From positions 6,509-70,508 of the forward strand of contig DXLM01000006.1 of assembly GCA_019414725.1 (NCBI GenBank): 64,000 bases of DNA, given 5' to 3'. Positions 33,530 through 42,431 of the stretch are shown one piece after another. This DNA comes from Bacteroides sp. GTDB lineage: Bacteria; Bacteroidota; Bacteroidia; Bacteroidales; Bacteroidaceae. Every line of letters begins with the position of its first letter. Within the stretch, counting starts at the first letter, position 1. Under the pieces are notes generated by a model. That model had not been told where the DNA came from. It did no database searches and saw nothing but the letters and a program-made list of their open reading frames with translations. The position numbers were made by a program, and so were the translations under genes.

Positions 33530-34870
33530 TCAGTTAAGTAATTCATCTAATTTAGCTATTGTTTTGGGATCAGAAGGACGACTCATATCCACCGATATAA
33601 TTTTTCCTTCCTTATCTAAAAGAATAAAACGGGGAATCCCCTTTATCATGTAGTCATTCATAAATGTATCTCCATTTACAAAATGCAACTGAATACCCTT
33701 TAAACCAGCCCTCACTCTATTTTCCCATGCTTTTTTGTTATTATCACATGAGATACTAACAAAATAAATATCTTTTCCATGGTATTTTTCTTCTAACTTT
33801 TGCAAATGTGGAATTTCACGTTGGCAAGGACCACACCAAGTAGCCCAAATATCTATATATACATACTTTCCCTTAAAATCAGAAAGAGAAACTTTTTTAC
33901 CAGACAAATCCGTACAGTTAAAATTTGGAGAAAGAGCTCCTACCGACAATTTGCGCCAACGATTGCACAATGTCTCAAAATTCTTCACCAATAGCGGTGA
34001 TTTTACATACCGATCGAACACAGCACAATAAGCATCAGCAGAATCAAGTCCATATCTCTCTACATAAGCATATACATTCTTATTTATTAAGAACTCTGCA
34101 ATACCAGGCTCCTTCACTTCCGATTCCACATATCGGACTACCGCATCCAAAGACTTTGATTCCGGGTATTGTTTTCTTGCCACTCTGCTTACCGCCTCAA
34201 CCAAAAATGAACGGAATTCGTCATATCGCAACAAAGAAGCATCCATAACCATCAACTCCTGTAACTTACTCCAATATTCTAAAGAAGCTTCATAAGTAGA
34301 ATCCTTAGCTATACGCATATGGAAATAAGGATAAGAAGGCAATGTAGCACAAGTAAAATATTTCAAACGTATTTTCTCCATTTCATTAATTTCCTCTGAT
34401 AATCCGGCATGATCCAACTCTTGCAGATTTACATTCAAAATACTATCCATTTTCAAAAAGAACGCTTTTTCTCCTAATGCCATATCATCAATTTCTGCTG
34501 CTTTCAAACGTCCGTTATTCAAATAGATATTTACTTGTGAACCTGTGCCTGTAATGGCTACACGTTCTCCAAATTTTTTATTTTCAAAAGAAATTTGTAT
34601 ATCTGTATCAGGTGTAAGCAACAAAGTACGACTTATATAATGATAACCTAATGCCACATAAACAGGCTCCGTAACATCGACTACCAATTCTCCCTTTCCT
34701 GAAGCATCTATTGAAATAGGAAGTTCTCTCCCGTCAGGAAAATAAAGCATTGCTGAATGATCTTCTATTTTACCACTTATAGACAAAGAAATCTTTGCCG
34801 CATAACTATAAAAAGGGAATAACAAACAGACAAAAAGAAAGACTCTCATTTTTTTCTTAAACCACTCCAT
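33530..34870 (-). CDS. TlpA/ResA-like thioredoxin-fold protein
   Basis: A 446-residue exported protein (signal segment FLFVCLLFPFYSYAA). A beta-rich N-terminal domain (about 25-120) resembles DUF4369-type modules. A helical linker follows, and the C-terminal thioredoxin domain (about 305-446) carries DIWATWCGPCQREIPHLQKL with the CGPC redox pair. A cis-proline segment is present (MIKGIPRFILLDKEGKI). It probably acts as a periplasmic thiol oxidoreductase. It is first in a three-gene operon with susC and susD, an arrangement seen in other Bacteroides loci and suggesting import of a thiol-containing or peptide substrate, which is only a guess. Confidence 0.92.
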   Translation of the reverse strand: MEWFKKKMRVFLFVCLLFPFYSYAAKISLSISGKIEDHSAMLYFPDGRELPISIDASGKGELVVDVTEPVYVALGYHYISRTLLLTPDTDIQISFENKKFGERVAITGTGSQVNIYLNNGRLKAAEIDDMALGEKAFFLKMDSILNVNLQELDHAGLSEEINEMEKIRLKYFTCATLPSYPYFHMRIAKDSTYEASLEYWSKLQELMVMDASLLRYDEFRSFLVEAVSRVARKQYPESKSLDAVVRYVESEVKEPGIAEFLINKNVYAYVERYGLDSADAYCAVFDRYVKSPLLVKNFETLCNRWRKLSVGALSPNFNCTDLSGKKVSLSDFKGKYVYIDIWATWCGPCQREIPHLQKLEEKYHGKDIYFVSISCDNNKKAWENRVRAGLKGIQLHFVNGDTFMNDYMIKGIPRFILLDKEGKIISVDMSRPSDPKTIAKLDELLN

Positions 34871-35227
34871 AAATATTTTTTTATATTAAACATTAAAAAT
34901 TAAGTGCGAAATTAACAAATAATTTGCAAACCGCCTTAATTTATATTACATAAACTAATGTTTAAGTAGCATTTTAACATAAAAAAAGCGATGGAATTCA
35001 TACAGAGTTCATCCACGTTCCAATACCCCATATATTCTCCACAAAGAAGTTAAAAGAATTATAGTCACCACCAATACACACCTGCTTAAAGCAAGCGGGC
35101 TTATATTGTAATTAGAAAAAAGGAACAGTATAATCCAACAAAGAAGTTAAAAATTAACGGAGAAAATGCCAAACCGTTTGCCCATTCCAAAGACTATCTG
35201 TATTTTTGGCAGAAATATTCTGATTAA
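34871..35227. promoter_or_regulatory. Divergent intergenic region; promoter of the radical SAM operon
   Basis: About 357 bases, no gene. A consensus promoter TTTG (35177-35180), 20 nt, TATTTTTG (35201-35208) points to the radical SAM gene at 35228. A 14-nt motif acaaagaagttaaa occurs twice (about 35040 and 35140), upstream of that promoter. For the leftward TlpA-SusCD operon I found no convincing consensus; the nearest is TAATTTCG on the minus strand. Confidence 0.7.
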
Positions 35228-36496
35228 ATGAATGAGAATGTCCTTGCCAAATTGAAAGTACTAGCAGAATCTGCCAAATATGATGTTTCCTGCTCCAGTA
35301 GTGGGACTGTGCGCCGTAACCAATCAGGCACATTGGGAAACACCGTAGGCGGCTGGGGAATATGCCACAGCTTCGCTGAGGACGGTCGTTGCATATCCTT
35401 GCTGAAAATTATGCTGACCAATTATTGCATATATGACTGTGCCTATTGTATCAATAGAAGAAGCAATGACATTCCCCGTGCCACACTTTCGGTAAGCGAA
35501 CTGGTAGACCTCACCATCGAATTCTACCGGCGCAACTATATAGAAGGGCTTTTCCTCAGCTCCGGCGTTGTACGCAATCCGGATTACACCATGGAAAGGT
35601 TGGTACGTGTTGCCAAAGACCTGCGGTTAGTACACAAATTCAACGGATATATTCACCTGAAAAGCATCCCCGGAGCCAGTCGCGAACTAGTTAATGAAGC
35701 CGGACTCTACGCTGACCGCCTCAGTGTAAACATAGAAATTCCCAAAGAAGAGAATCTGAAATTACTGGCTCCCGAAAAAGATCACAAAAGTGTGTACCAG
35801 CCCATGCGCTATATCCAGCAGGGAGTACTTACCAATAAGGAAGACCGGAAAAAATTCCGCCATGTTCCACGCTTCGTTCCTGCCGGACAAAGCACGCAGA
35901 TGATTGTCGGTGCCACAACCGAATCAGACAAAGACATCCTTTATCTTTCTTCTTCACTCTACCAACACCCCACCATGAGGCGCGTTTACTACTCAGGATA
36001 TATATCCGTAAATACATACGACAAACGGCTTCCGGCACTGAAACAGCCGCCATTGGTACGGGAGAACCGTTTGTATCAGGCCGACTGGCTGTTACGTTTC
36101 TATCAATTTAAAGTAGAAGAAATAGTAGATGACTCCTATCCCGACCTGGATTTGGAAATCGATCCCAAACTAGGTTGGGCATTACGGCATCCCGAACTAT
36201 TTCCGATAGATATAAATCAGGCAGATTACGAAATGATTCTCAGAGTACCGGGCATCGGAATCAAATCGGCAAGACAAATCATCGCATCACGCCGCTTCTC
36301 CAAACTGGGATTCTATGAACTGAAAAAAATAGGTGTAGTGATGAAAAAAGCGCAATACTTCATAACCTGCAACGAACTCCCCACCCGAACTGTTAATGAA
36401 CTGACCCCGACAGGAGTACGCAGACTGTTAGTACCCAAACCCAAAAAGAAAGTGGACGAACGCCAATTAATACTAAACTTCACTGATAACGAATGA
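35228..36496 (+). CDS. Putative DNA modification/repair radical SAM protein (TIGR03916-type)
   Basis: A 422-residue radical SAM enzyme. The CxxxCxxC 4Fe-4S motif is CIYDCAYC (Cys67, Cys71, Cys74), within a core with LFLSSGVVRNPDYTMERLVR. Helix-hairpin-helix motifs lie near 325-370 (MILRVPGIGIKSARQIIASR) and indicate nucleic acid binding. The start at 35228 directly follows a consensus promoter. Its stop overlaps the ATG of the next gene (ATGA), which encodes a DUF4130/uracil-DNA-glycosylase-linked partner; this pairing is the hallmark of the family. The reaction catalysed is not known. Confidence 0.93.
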   Translation: MNENVLAKLKVLAESAKYDVSCSSSGTVRRNQSGTLGNTVGGWGICHSFAEDGRCISLLKIMLTNYCIYDCAYCINRRSNDIPRATLSVSELVDLTIEFYRRNYIEGLFLSSGVVRNPDYTMERLVRVAKDLRLVHKFNGYIHLKSIPGASRELVNEAGLYADRLSVNIEIPKEENLKLLAPEKDHKSVYQPMRYIQQGVLTNKEDRKKFRHVPRFVPAGQSTQMIVGATTESDKDILYLSSSLYQHPTMRRVYYSGYISVNTYDKRLPALKQPPLVRENRLYQADWLLRFYQFKVEEIVDDSYPDLDLEIDPKLGWALRHPELFPIDINQADYEMILRVPGIGIKSARQIIASRRFSKLGFYELKKIGVVMKKAQYFITCNELPTRTVNELTPTGVRRLLVPKPKKKVDERQLILNFTDNE

Positions 36497-37260
36497 TTCT
36501 GTTTATCTATGACCATACGTTTGAAGGCTTGCTGACTTGCATTTTCGATGCCTACTTCCGCAAAACCTTTCCAGACTCGCTCTTGATGGAAGGCGAGCCG
36601 CTACCCTTATTTTATGATGGAGCCATACACATAGCCACTGATGAAGAGAAAGCCGGACGAGTGTGGCGCGGATTACAGAAAAAAATCTCCAAGCATGCCC
36701 TGTTATGCCTGACCTGCTGCTGGTTATCAGAATTACCAAAGGTGGACGAAATGCTTTTCCGCTATATCCGGAAGGCCATAAACTCTCCTCATTCCATCGA
36801 AACCAACTTTGCCGATCCTGATGTGCTGGAGCTTGCGAAAATCTATAAAAGAGTAGATGGAGAACGAGTACACCTCATGCAGTTCGTCCGTTTCCAAAAA
36901 GCTGCGGACGGAACTTTCTTTGCAGCCGTAGAGCCTCAATTCAACGCACTGCCACTGGCTGTGGATCATTTCAAAGACCGGTTTGCCGACCAGCGTTGGC
37001 TCATTTATGATGTGAAGCGACAATATGGATATTACTATAATCTGACGGAGATGGAAGAAGTAACATTTGAAGACCCCCGCCAAGCACATCTGGTCACAGG
37101 AATGCTAAATGAAACATTGATGGACAATGATGAGAAATTGTTTCAGAAACTTTGGAAAACATATTTCAAGTCCATTTGCATCAAAGAACGTTGGAATCTC
37201 AGAAAACACCGGCAAGATATGCCTGTCAGATATTGGAAATATCTGACGGAGAAACAATAA
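36493..37260 (+). CDS. TIGR03915/DUF4130-family DNA metabolism protein
   Basis: A 255-residue partner of the radical SAM gene, overlapping it by 4 nt. Family features: N-terminal ILFIYDHTFEGLLTCIFDAY, central YKRVDGERVHLMQFVRFQKA, and the segment FAAVEPQFNALPLAVDHFKD. In other bacteria this domain is often fused to a uracil-DNA glycosylase-like domain; here it stands alone. The function is assumed to be in DNA base modification or repair from that context. The last 35 nt overlap the 3' end of truA on the opposite strand. Confidence 0.9.
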   Translation: MILFIYDHTFEGLLTCIFDAYFRKTFPDSLLMEGEPLPLFYDGAIHIATDEEKAGRVWRGLQKKISKHALLCLTCCWLSELPKVDEMLFRYIRKAINSPHSIETNFADPDVLELAKIYKRVDGERVHLMQFVRFQKAADGTFFAAVEPQFNALPLAVDHFKDRFADQRWLIYDVKRQYGYYYNLTEMEEVTFEDPRQAHLVTGMLNETLMDNDEKLFQKLWKTYFKSICIKERWNLRKHRQDMPVRYWKYLTEKQ

Positions 37261-37999
37261 ACAGTTCTTCCGGATATCCCACATCTACCAAAAACAAGGC
37301 ATGTCCCGGAACAGAACTCCCGGCACTACAACGATCTTTATCCTCTATCACTTTCCTGAACTCATCCACAGTCATTTTACCACGTCCCACTTCTACCAAC
37401 GTACCTACCACAGCCCTTACCATATTCCGTAAAAAACGGTCAGCTTTAATAGTAAATACCCATTCTGTCCCGCTCACCTGCGTCCATTCAGCATGCATAA
37501 TCCGGCAATTATTCGTCTTCACATCAGTATGCAATTTACTGAAACTGGTAAAATCAGTATAATCAAACAATACACGGGCAGCCTCATTCATTTTCTCAAA
37601 ATCCAATGAATTAAAAAGCCTCCAGGCATAGTGACGGTTAAACGGATCTTTCCGGGTAGTCACATAATACTTATAAGTACGATAAGTCGCGTCAAAACGG
37701 GCATGCGCATCATCCTTCACCCGCTTTACAGCGTAAACCGCTATATCGGGAGGAAGCAAGCGATTCAATTTCTCCGTTATCTGAACACAATCCAACTCCC
37801 GGTCATAATCAAAATGCGCGATCATGAGACGCGCATGCACACCGGCATCAGTACGTCCCGCTCCCACTACCTCTATTTCTTGACGGAGAAAAGTAGAAAG
37901 AGCACGCATTAATGTTTCCTGTACACTGTCACCATTGGGCTGAATCTGCCAACCGTGATAATTCGTTCCATCATAAGCCAAATATATGAAATACCGCAT
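37226..37999 (-). CDS. truA: tRNA pseudouridine(38-40) synthase TruA
   Basis: Converts uridines 38-40 of the anticodon stem to pseudouridine. About 257 residues from the ATG at 37999 (MRYFIYLAYDGTNYHGWQIQ). An in-frame ATG at 38029 would add ten residues ahead of the conserved start. The catalytic Asp is in VGAGRTDAGVHARLM. Conserved RTYKYYV and RFLRNMVRAVVGTLVEVG follow. It is transcribed with the DUF5715 gene upstream (34-nt gap) and converges with the DUF4130 gene, sharing 35 nt. Confidence 0.97.
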   Translation of the reverse strand: MRYFIYLAYDGTNYHGWQIQPNGDSVQETLMRALSTFLRQEIEVVGAGRTDAGVHARLMIAHFDYDRELDCVQITEKLNRLLPPDIAVYAVKRVKDDAHARFDATYRTYKYYVTTRKDPFNRHYAWRLFNSLDFEKMNEAARVLFDYTDFTSFSKLHTDVKTNNCRIMHAEWTQVSGTEWVFTIKADRFLRNMVRAVVGTLVEVGRGKMTVDEFRKVIEDKDRCSAGSSVPGHALFLVDVGYPEELFIVSPSDISNI

Positions 38000-38033
38000 C
38001 GTAAAGCCTCCGACCAAGTGAAAATTCAATAAA

Positions 38034-38708
38034 TCAGCGGGCTGTTATATGAAAACATCCCTGTTTCAACTCATATTTAATATAGCATTTGTCCGATTTC
38101 CGAAGATCACGGAGTACCTCGGCCAATACCAACTTCAGCGTATCCGGACTAACATCCTGCATAGGACGTCCATCCGGGTCTTCCACTTTACAAAACCGAC
38201 GGTAACTGACATCAAAAGTTGTCCCAAAAGCATGAGCTGAATTGGCAGAAGCATTTCCATTGCGACGACGAAGACGTTTCACATCATCTGCCGTACGAAG
38301 TACAGAAGTAACAATGATTTGATTAGGATTCAATCCTTTGCAACTCAATGAATCCAAAAAATTGGCTCCTATTGTATCCAATAACGCACTAGCCTGCGGA
38401 ATCAGAAAAGGAATGGAGTGAGTCAGCGAATCCATGGCATAACGCTCACAGGGTTTTATCTGAACCAATTTGCCACCCAGCCCCTCTGCTTCCGAACGAG
38501 AAACCAACGGACGAATTCCTATTTTCTTCGCCACACTGAGATGAGTATCATTCAAATCACCGAAACTACGTTTATAGCTAATTACACCTTTTATATTATG
38601 AGGCTCGTTCATCTTCATGGACATATCTTTTTCCTTGCAACCGGAAGAAACTGTCAAGGAAAACAACAGTGACAATAGCGTGCAACATGCACCTTTCATA
38701 CAATTCAT
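38034..38708 (-). CDS. DUF5715 lipoprotein, M15-like peptidase fold
   Basis: A 224-residue lipoprotein: hydrophobic signal followed by SSGCKE (lipobox Cys about residue 24). The C-terminal half carries a D-Ala-D-Ala carboxypeptidase-like (M15) zinc pattern: SAHAFGTTFDVSY provides His and Asp and the terminal GCFHITAR a second His, with the conserved VTSVLRTADDVKRLRRRN before it. It may cleave peptidoglycan cross-links or stem peptides; activity is inferred. A -7 box TATCTTTG is at plus-strand 38736-38743. It is co-directional with truA. Confidence 0.85.
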   Translation of the reverse strand: MNCMKGACCTLLSLLFSLTVSSGCKEKDMSMKMNEPHNIKGVISYKRSFGDLNDTHLSVAKKIGIRPLVSRSEAEGLGGKLVQIKPCERYAMDSLTHSIPFLIPQASALLDTIGANFLDSLSCKGLNPNQIIVTSVLRTADDVKRLRRRNGNASANSAHAFGTTFDVSYRRFCKVEDPDGRPMQDVSPDTLKLVLAEVLRDLRKSDKCYIKYELKQGCFHITAR

Positions 38709-38865
38709 AATCTAACTATCTTTTCAAATTCCTCGCAAAGATAGATTAAAATCCTTTTTCTGAAAAAGCTTATGCAAATAAATTGCCCGGAAAATAAGAA
38801 CAATGAAAACCTTTCATTAAATTTGCACCCTATAAACAAGTACATAAAGTACCTAAACTAGTTAA

Positions 38866-39870
38866 ATGATAGAAAAACATATAGTTTTAGAGGATATTGA
38901 TCCTGTGATATTTTATGGCGTAAACAACGTCAATATGAAAATGATACAAGCTTTGTATCCCAAATTAAAAATTGTGGCACGTGGAAATGTCATCAAAGTA
39001 TTGGGAGACGAAGAGGAAATGTGTGCTTTTGAAGAGAATATATTGGCATTGGAAAAGCATTGCGCCCAGTATAACTCACTGAAAGAAGAAGTGATTTTAG
39101 ACATAGTGAAAGGTCGTTCACCCCAAATAGAGAATACAGGGGATACTATTGTATTCAGTGTAACAGGAAAACCGATCGTTCCCCGTAGTGAGAACCAGTT
39201 GAAGCTGGTACAAGAATATGAAAAGAACGATATGCTGTTCGCTATCGGTCCCGCAGGTTCAGGAAAGACATACACTGCTATCGCCCTTGCTGTCCGTTCC
39301 CTGAAAAACAAAGAAATCAAAAAAATTATTTTGAGCCGTCCGGCTGTGGAGGCAGGAGAAAAACTCGGATTTTTACCCGGTGATATGAAAGATAAGATTG
39401 ACCCTTATCTACAACCACTGTATGACGCATTACAAGATATGATTCCCGCCGCCAAGCTAAAAGAATATATGGAATTGAATGTGATTCAAATAGCCCCATT
39501 GGCATTTATGCGCGGACGCACCTTGAATGATGCTGTAGTGATATTGGACGAGGCTCAAAATACCACCACCCAGCAAATTAAGATGTTCCTCACCCGTATG
39601 GGGATGAACACCAAAATGATTGTAACAGGTGACATGACACAGATAGACTTACCATCTTCACAAACTTCGGGGTTGATACAGGCACTAAAAATTCTGAAAG
39701 GCGTGAAAGGAATCAGTTTCATCGAACTCAACAAGAAGGACATTGTACGGCACAAACTGGTTACCCGCATTGTGGAAGCATACGAGAAGTTTGAAGAAAA
39801 ACAGAAAACCTTTCATTCATGTCATTCTGAACGAAGTGAAAAATCTGAAAACATAAAACGAATTTATTGA
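38866..39870 (+). CDS. phoH: PhoH-family ATPase with an unusual C-terminal tail
   Basis: A cytoplasmic P-loop ATPase of the PhoH/YbeZ type, linked to RNA and ribosome maintenance. Walker A is GPAGSGKTYTAIA (residues 128-135 core), and Walker B is VVILDEAQNTTTQQIKMFLT. The N-terminal part (about 1-100) is the usual KH-like region. The last 23 residues (after YEKFEEKQKT) read SCHSERSEKSENIKR, which matches a mobile-looking intergenic repeat translated into the protein rather than family sequence. A -7 box TAAATTTG is at 38818-38825. Its end lies 20 nt before purC. Confidence 0.95.
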   Translation: MIEKHIVLEDIDPVIFYGVNNVNMKMIQALYPKLKIVARGNVIKVLGDEEEMCAFEENILALEKHCAQYNSLKEEVILDIVKGRSPQIENTGDTIVFSVTGKPIVPRSENQLKLVQEYEKNDMLFAIGPAGSGKTYTAIALAVRSLKNKEIKKIILSRPAVEAGEKLGFLPGDMKDKIDPYLQPLYDALQDMIPAAKLKEYMELNVIQIAPLAFMRGRTLNDAVVILDEAQNTTTQQIKMFLTRMGMNTKMIVTGDMTQIDLPSSQTSGLIQALKILKGVKGISFIELNKKDIVRHKLVTRIVEAYEKFEEKQKTFHSCHSERSEKSENIKRIY

Positions 39871-39890
39871 TTTTAATTATAAATAAAGAC

Positions 39891-40835
39891 ATGAGTAAAG
39901 CATTAACAAGAACAGACTTTAACTTTCCGGGACAGAAAAGTGTGTACCACGGCAAAGTGCGTGATGTATACAACATCAATGACGAAAAGTTAGTAATGGT
40001 AGCTACCGACCGTATCTCCGCATTCGACGTAGTTCTGCCTGAAGGTATTCCCTACAAAGGACAAATGCTGAACCAGATTGCAGCCAAATTTCTAGATGCA
40101 ACTACCGACATCTGCCCCAACTGGAAAATGGCGACTCCAGATCCTATGGTTACCGTAGGAGTTATGTGTCAAGGTTTTCCTGTGGAAATGATTGTCCGTG
40201 GTTACCTGTGCGGTAGCGCATGGCGTGCTTACAAAAACGGCGTTCGTGAAATCTGTGGTGTAAAACTTCCCGAAGGAATGAAAGAAAACCAGAAATTTCC
40301 CGAACCAATCATTACTCCAACCACTAAAGCCGAAATGGGCCTGCATGACGAAGACATCTCTAAGGAAGAAATTCTGAAACAAGGTCTGGCCACTCCCGAA
40401 GAATACGAAATATTGGAAAAGTATACATTGGCTCTGTTCAAACGCGGTACTGAAATCGCTGCAGAACGCGGACTGATCCTGGTAGATACCAAATACGAAT
40501 TCGGTAAACACAACGGCACTATTTATCTGATGGATGAGATCCACACTCCGGATTCAAGCCGTTATTTCTACTTGGAAGGTTATGAAGAACTCTTTGCAAA
40601 AGGCGAACCTCAAAAACAACTTTCTAAAGAATTCGTACGCGAATGGTTGATGGAAAATGGTTTCCAAGGCAAAGAAGGACAACAAGTTCCCGAAATGACC
40701 CCGGAAATCGTTAATTCTATCAGCGAACGCTACATGGAACTGTTCGAACACATCACCGGCGAAAAATTTGTGAAAGCAGACACTGAAAATATCGCCGCAC
40801 GTATAGAAAAGAACGTAACCGAATACTTGAAATAA
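39891..40835 (+). CDS. purC: Phosphoribosylaminoimidazole-succinocarboxamide synthase
   Basis: Joins aspartate to CAIR in purine synthesis. 314 residues from the ATG at 39891 (MSKALTRTDFNFPGQK); the frame extends to 39867 without support. Conserved HGKVRDVYNI, MVATDRISAFDVVLPEGIPYKG, FPVEMIVRGYLCGSAWRAYK, LVDTKYEFG and MDEIHTPDSSRYF are all present. This is the longer SAICAR-synthase form. It follows phoH by 20 nt; an AT-rich inverted repeat follows the stop. Confidence 0.97.
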   Translation: MSKALTRTDFNFPGQKSVYHGKVRDVYNINDEKLVMVATDRISAFDVVLPEGIPYKGQMLNQIAAKFLDATTDICPNWKMATPDPMVTVGVMCQGFPVEMIVRGYLCGSAWRAYKNGVREICGVKLPEGMKENQKFPEPIITPTTKAEMGLHDEDISKEEILKQGLATPEEYEILEKYTLALFKRGTEIAAERGLILVDTKYEFGKHNGTIYLMDEIHTPDSSRYFYLEGYEELFAKGEPQKQLSKEFVREWLMENGFQGKEGQQVPEMTPEIVNSISERYMELFEHITGEKFVKADTENIAARIEKNVTEYLK

Positions 40836-40845
40836 ATAAAAATGA

Positions 40846-40912
40846 AAAATTAAAGATTAAAAGACAGGTACAGGAATCTATCCTCCATCCTCTCCTTTTA
40901 ATCTTTAATTTT
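40846..40912. repeat. 18-bp perfect AT-rich inverted repeat between purC and menG
   Basis: Arms 40846-40863 (aaaattaaagattaaaag) and 40895-40912 are perfectly complementary with a 31-nt loop. It may act as a terminator, or belong to the aaattaaaaatta-type spacer sequences also seen before ilvC (about 21950-21975) and after ilvB (about 25070). Confidence 0.7.
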
Positions 40913-40927
40913 CAATTTTAATCAAAC

Positions 40928-41665
40928 ATGAACTACCCACAAGAAAAAATCAAGCCCTACAACGCTGACGAAAAGAAAAGCGTCCAAGTAGAGAAAATGT
41001 TCGACAACATTGCCCCTGCTTACGACCAGTTGAATCATGCCCTTTCATGGAACATTGACAAAAGCTGGCGCCGCAAAGCCATTAACTGGCTGGAACCTTT
41101 TCACCCGCAACATATAATGGATGTAGCCACCGGAACGGGCGATTTTGCCATTCAAGCCTGTCAGACACTTCACCCCCAAGAGCTGATAGGTACCGATATA
41201 TCCGAAGGCATGATGAATGTGGGACGTGAAAAAGTAAAAGCCGCCGGACTGGACAGCCGCATCTCTTTCGCTAAGGAAGACTGTACAGCACTCACCTTTC
41301 CCGACAAACGCTTTGACGCTATTACCGTAGCATTCGGTGTACGCAATTTCGAAGACCTTGACAAAGGACTCCGCGAAATGCACCGCGTACTGAAAGACAA
41401 CGGAAAACTAGTCATTTTGGAACTCTCCGAACCCGACTGGTTCCCCATGAAACAGCTATATGCTGTCTATTCTAAAATAGTCATCCCCACTTTGGGCAAG
41501 CTACTCTCTAAAGACCGTAGTGCCTACACTTACCTGCCGCAGTCCATCAAAGCCTTTCCACAAGGCGAAATAATGACAGACATTATCCGTAAAGCCGGAT
41601 TCAACCAGGTGAGTTTCAAGCGGTTGACACTAGGTATCTGTACGCTTTATTTAGCAACGAAATAA
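40928..41665 (+). CDS. menG: Demethylmenaquinone methyltransferase
   Basis: A SAM-dependent methyltransferase (UbiE/MenG family, 245 residues) for the last step of menaquinone synthesis. Motif I is [14 protein letters not shown] (about 61), with UbiE signatures [20 protein letters not shown] near the N-terminus and [20 protein letters not shown] later. Bacteroides uses menaquinone, so the MenG role is preferred over ubiquinone synthesis. It lies in a dense same-strand run, 18 nt before aroE. Confidence 0.96.
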
Positions 41666-41683
41666 TTTAAAGTATAGAGTTTT

Positions 41684-42424
41684 ATGAAAAAATATGGTTT
41701 GATAGGTTATCCGTTAGGACACTCGTTCTCAAAGAACTTTTTCAATGAAAAGTTTCATTCGGAAAACATTGATGCCGAATATGTAAACTTCGAAATCCCA
41801 TCCATCAAAGAACTGCCTTCTGTGCTATTGGCTAATCCTGATTTAGTAGGGCTCAATGTCACTATACCTTATAAAGAACAAGTCATCTCTTATTTGGACG
41901 AACTGGATAAAGATGCGGCAGCCATCGGAGCCGTCAATGTAATCAAAATTGTCCGCCAAAAAGGTAAGACCAGGCTGATAGGCTATAATTCCGATGTGAT
42001 TGGCTTCACTCAATCTATCGAACCCTTGCTGGAACCCCAGCACAAAAAAGCTCTGATCCTAGGAACAGGAGGGGCCTCGAAAGCGATTGCTTACGGACTG
42101 AAAAAATTAGGTTTGGAATGCAAATTCGTATCACGGAACCTGCGTGAAGAAATGCTGACTTACGATCAGCTCACTCCCGAAATCATGGATGAGTATAAAG
42201 TAGTTGTCAACTGTACTCCTGTAGGTATGTATCCCCGTGCCGATGAATATCCCAATATTCCATACCAATATCTCACACCCAACCATTTGCTTTATGATTT
42301 GTTATATAATCCTGACACTACTCTTTTTATGAAAAAGGGGGCAGACAAAGGGGCAATTACCAAAAACGGTTTAGAAATGCTCTTATTACAAGCCTTTGGT
42401 GCATGGGATATATGGAACAAATAG
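41684..42424 (+). CDS. aroE: Shikimate dehydrogenase
   Basis: NADPH-dependent reduction of dehydroshikimate in the chorismate pathway. 246 residues. Substrate site: GYPLGHSFSKNFFNEKF and NVTIPYKEQVISYLD with the catalytic Lys. The nucleotide-binding glycine loop is LGTGGASKAIAYGL, and NCTPVGMYP is conserved. aroC, the last enzyme of the same pathway, is about 2.7 kb downstream on the same strand. Confidence 0.97.
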   Translation: MKKYGLIGYPLGHSFSKNFFNEKFHSENIDAEYVNFEIPSIKELPSVLLANPDLVGLNVTIPYKEQVISYLDELDKDAAAIGAVNVIKIVRQKGKTRLIGYNSDVIGFTQSIEPLLEPQHKKALILGTGGASKAIAYGLKKLGLECKFVSRNLREEMLTYDQLTPEIMDEYKVVVNCTPVGMYPRADEYPNIPYQYLTPNHLLYDLLYNPDTTLFMKKGADKGAITKNGLEMLLLQAFGAWDIWNK

Positions 42425-42431
42425 TTAAGGT

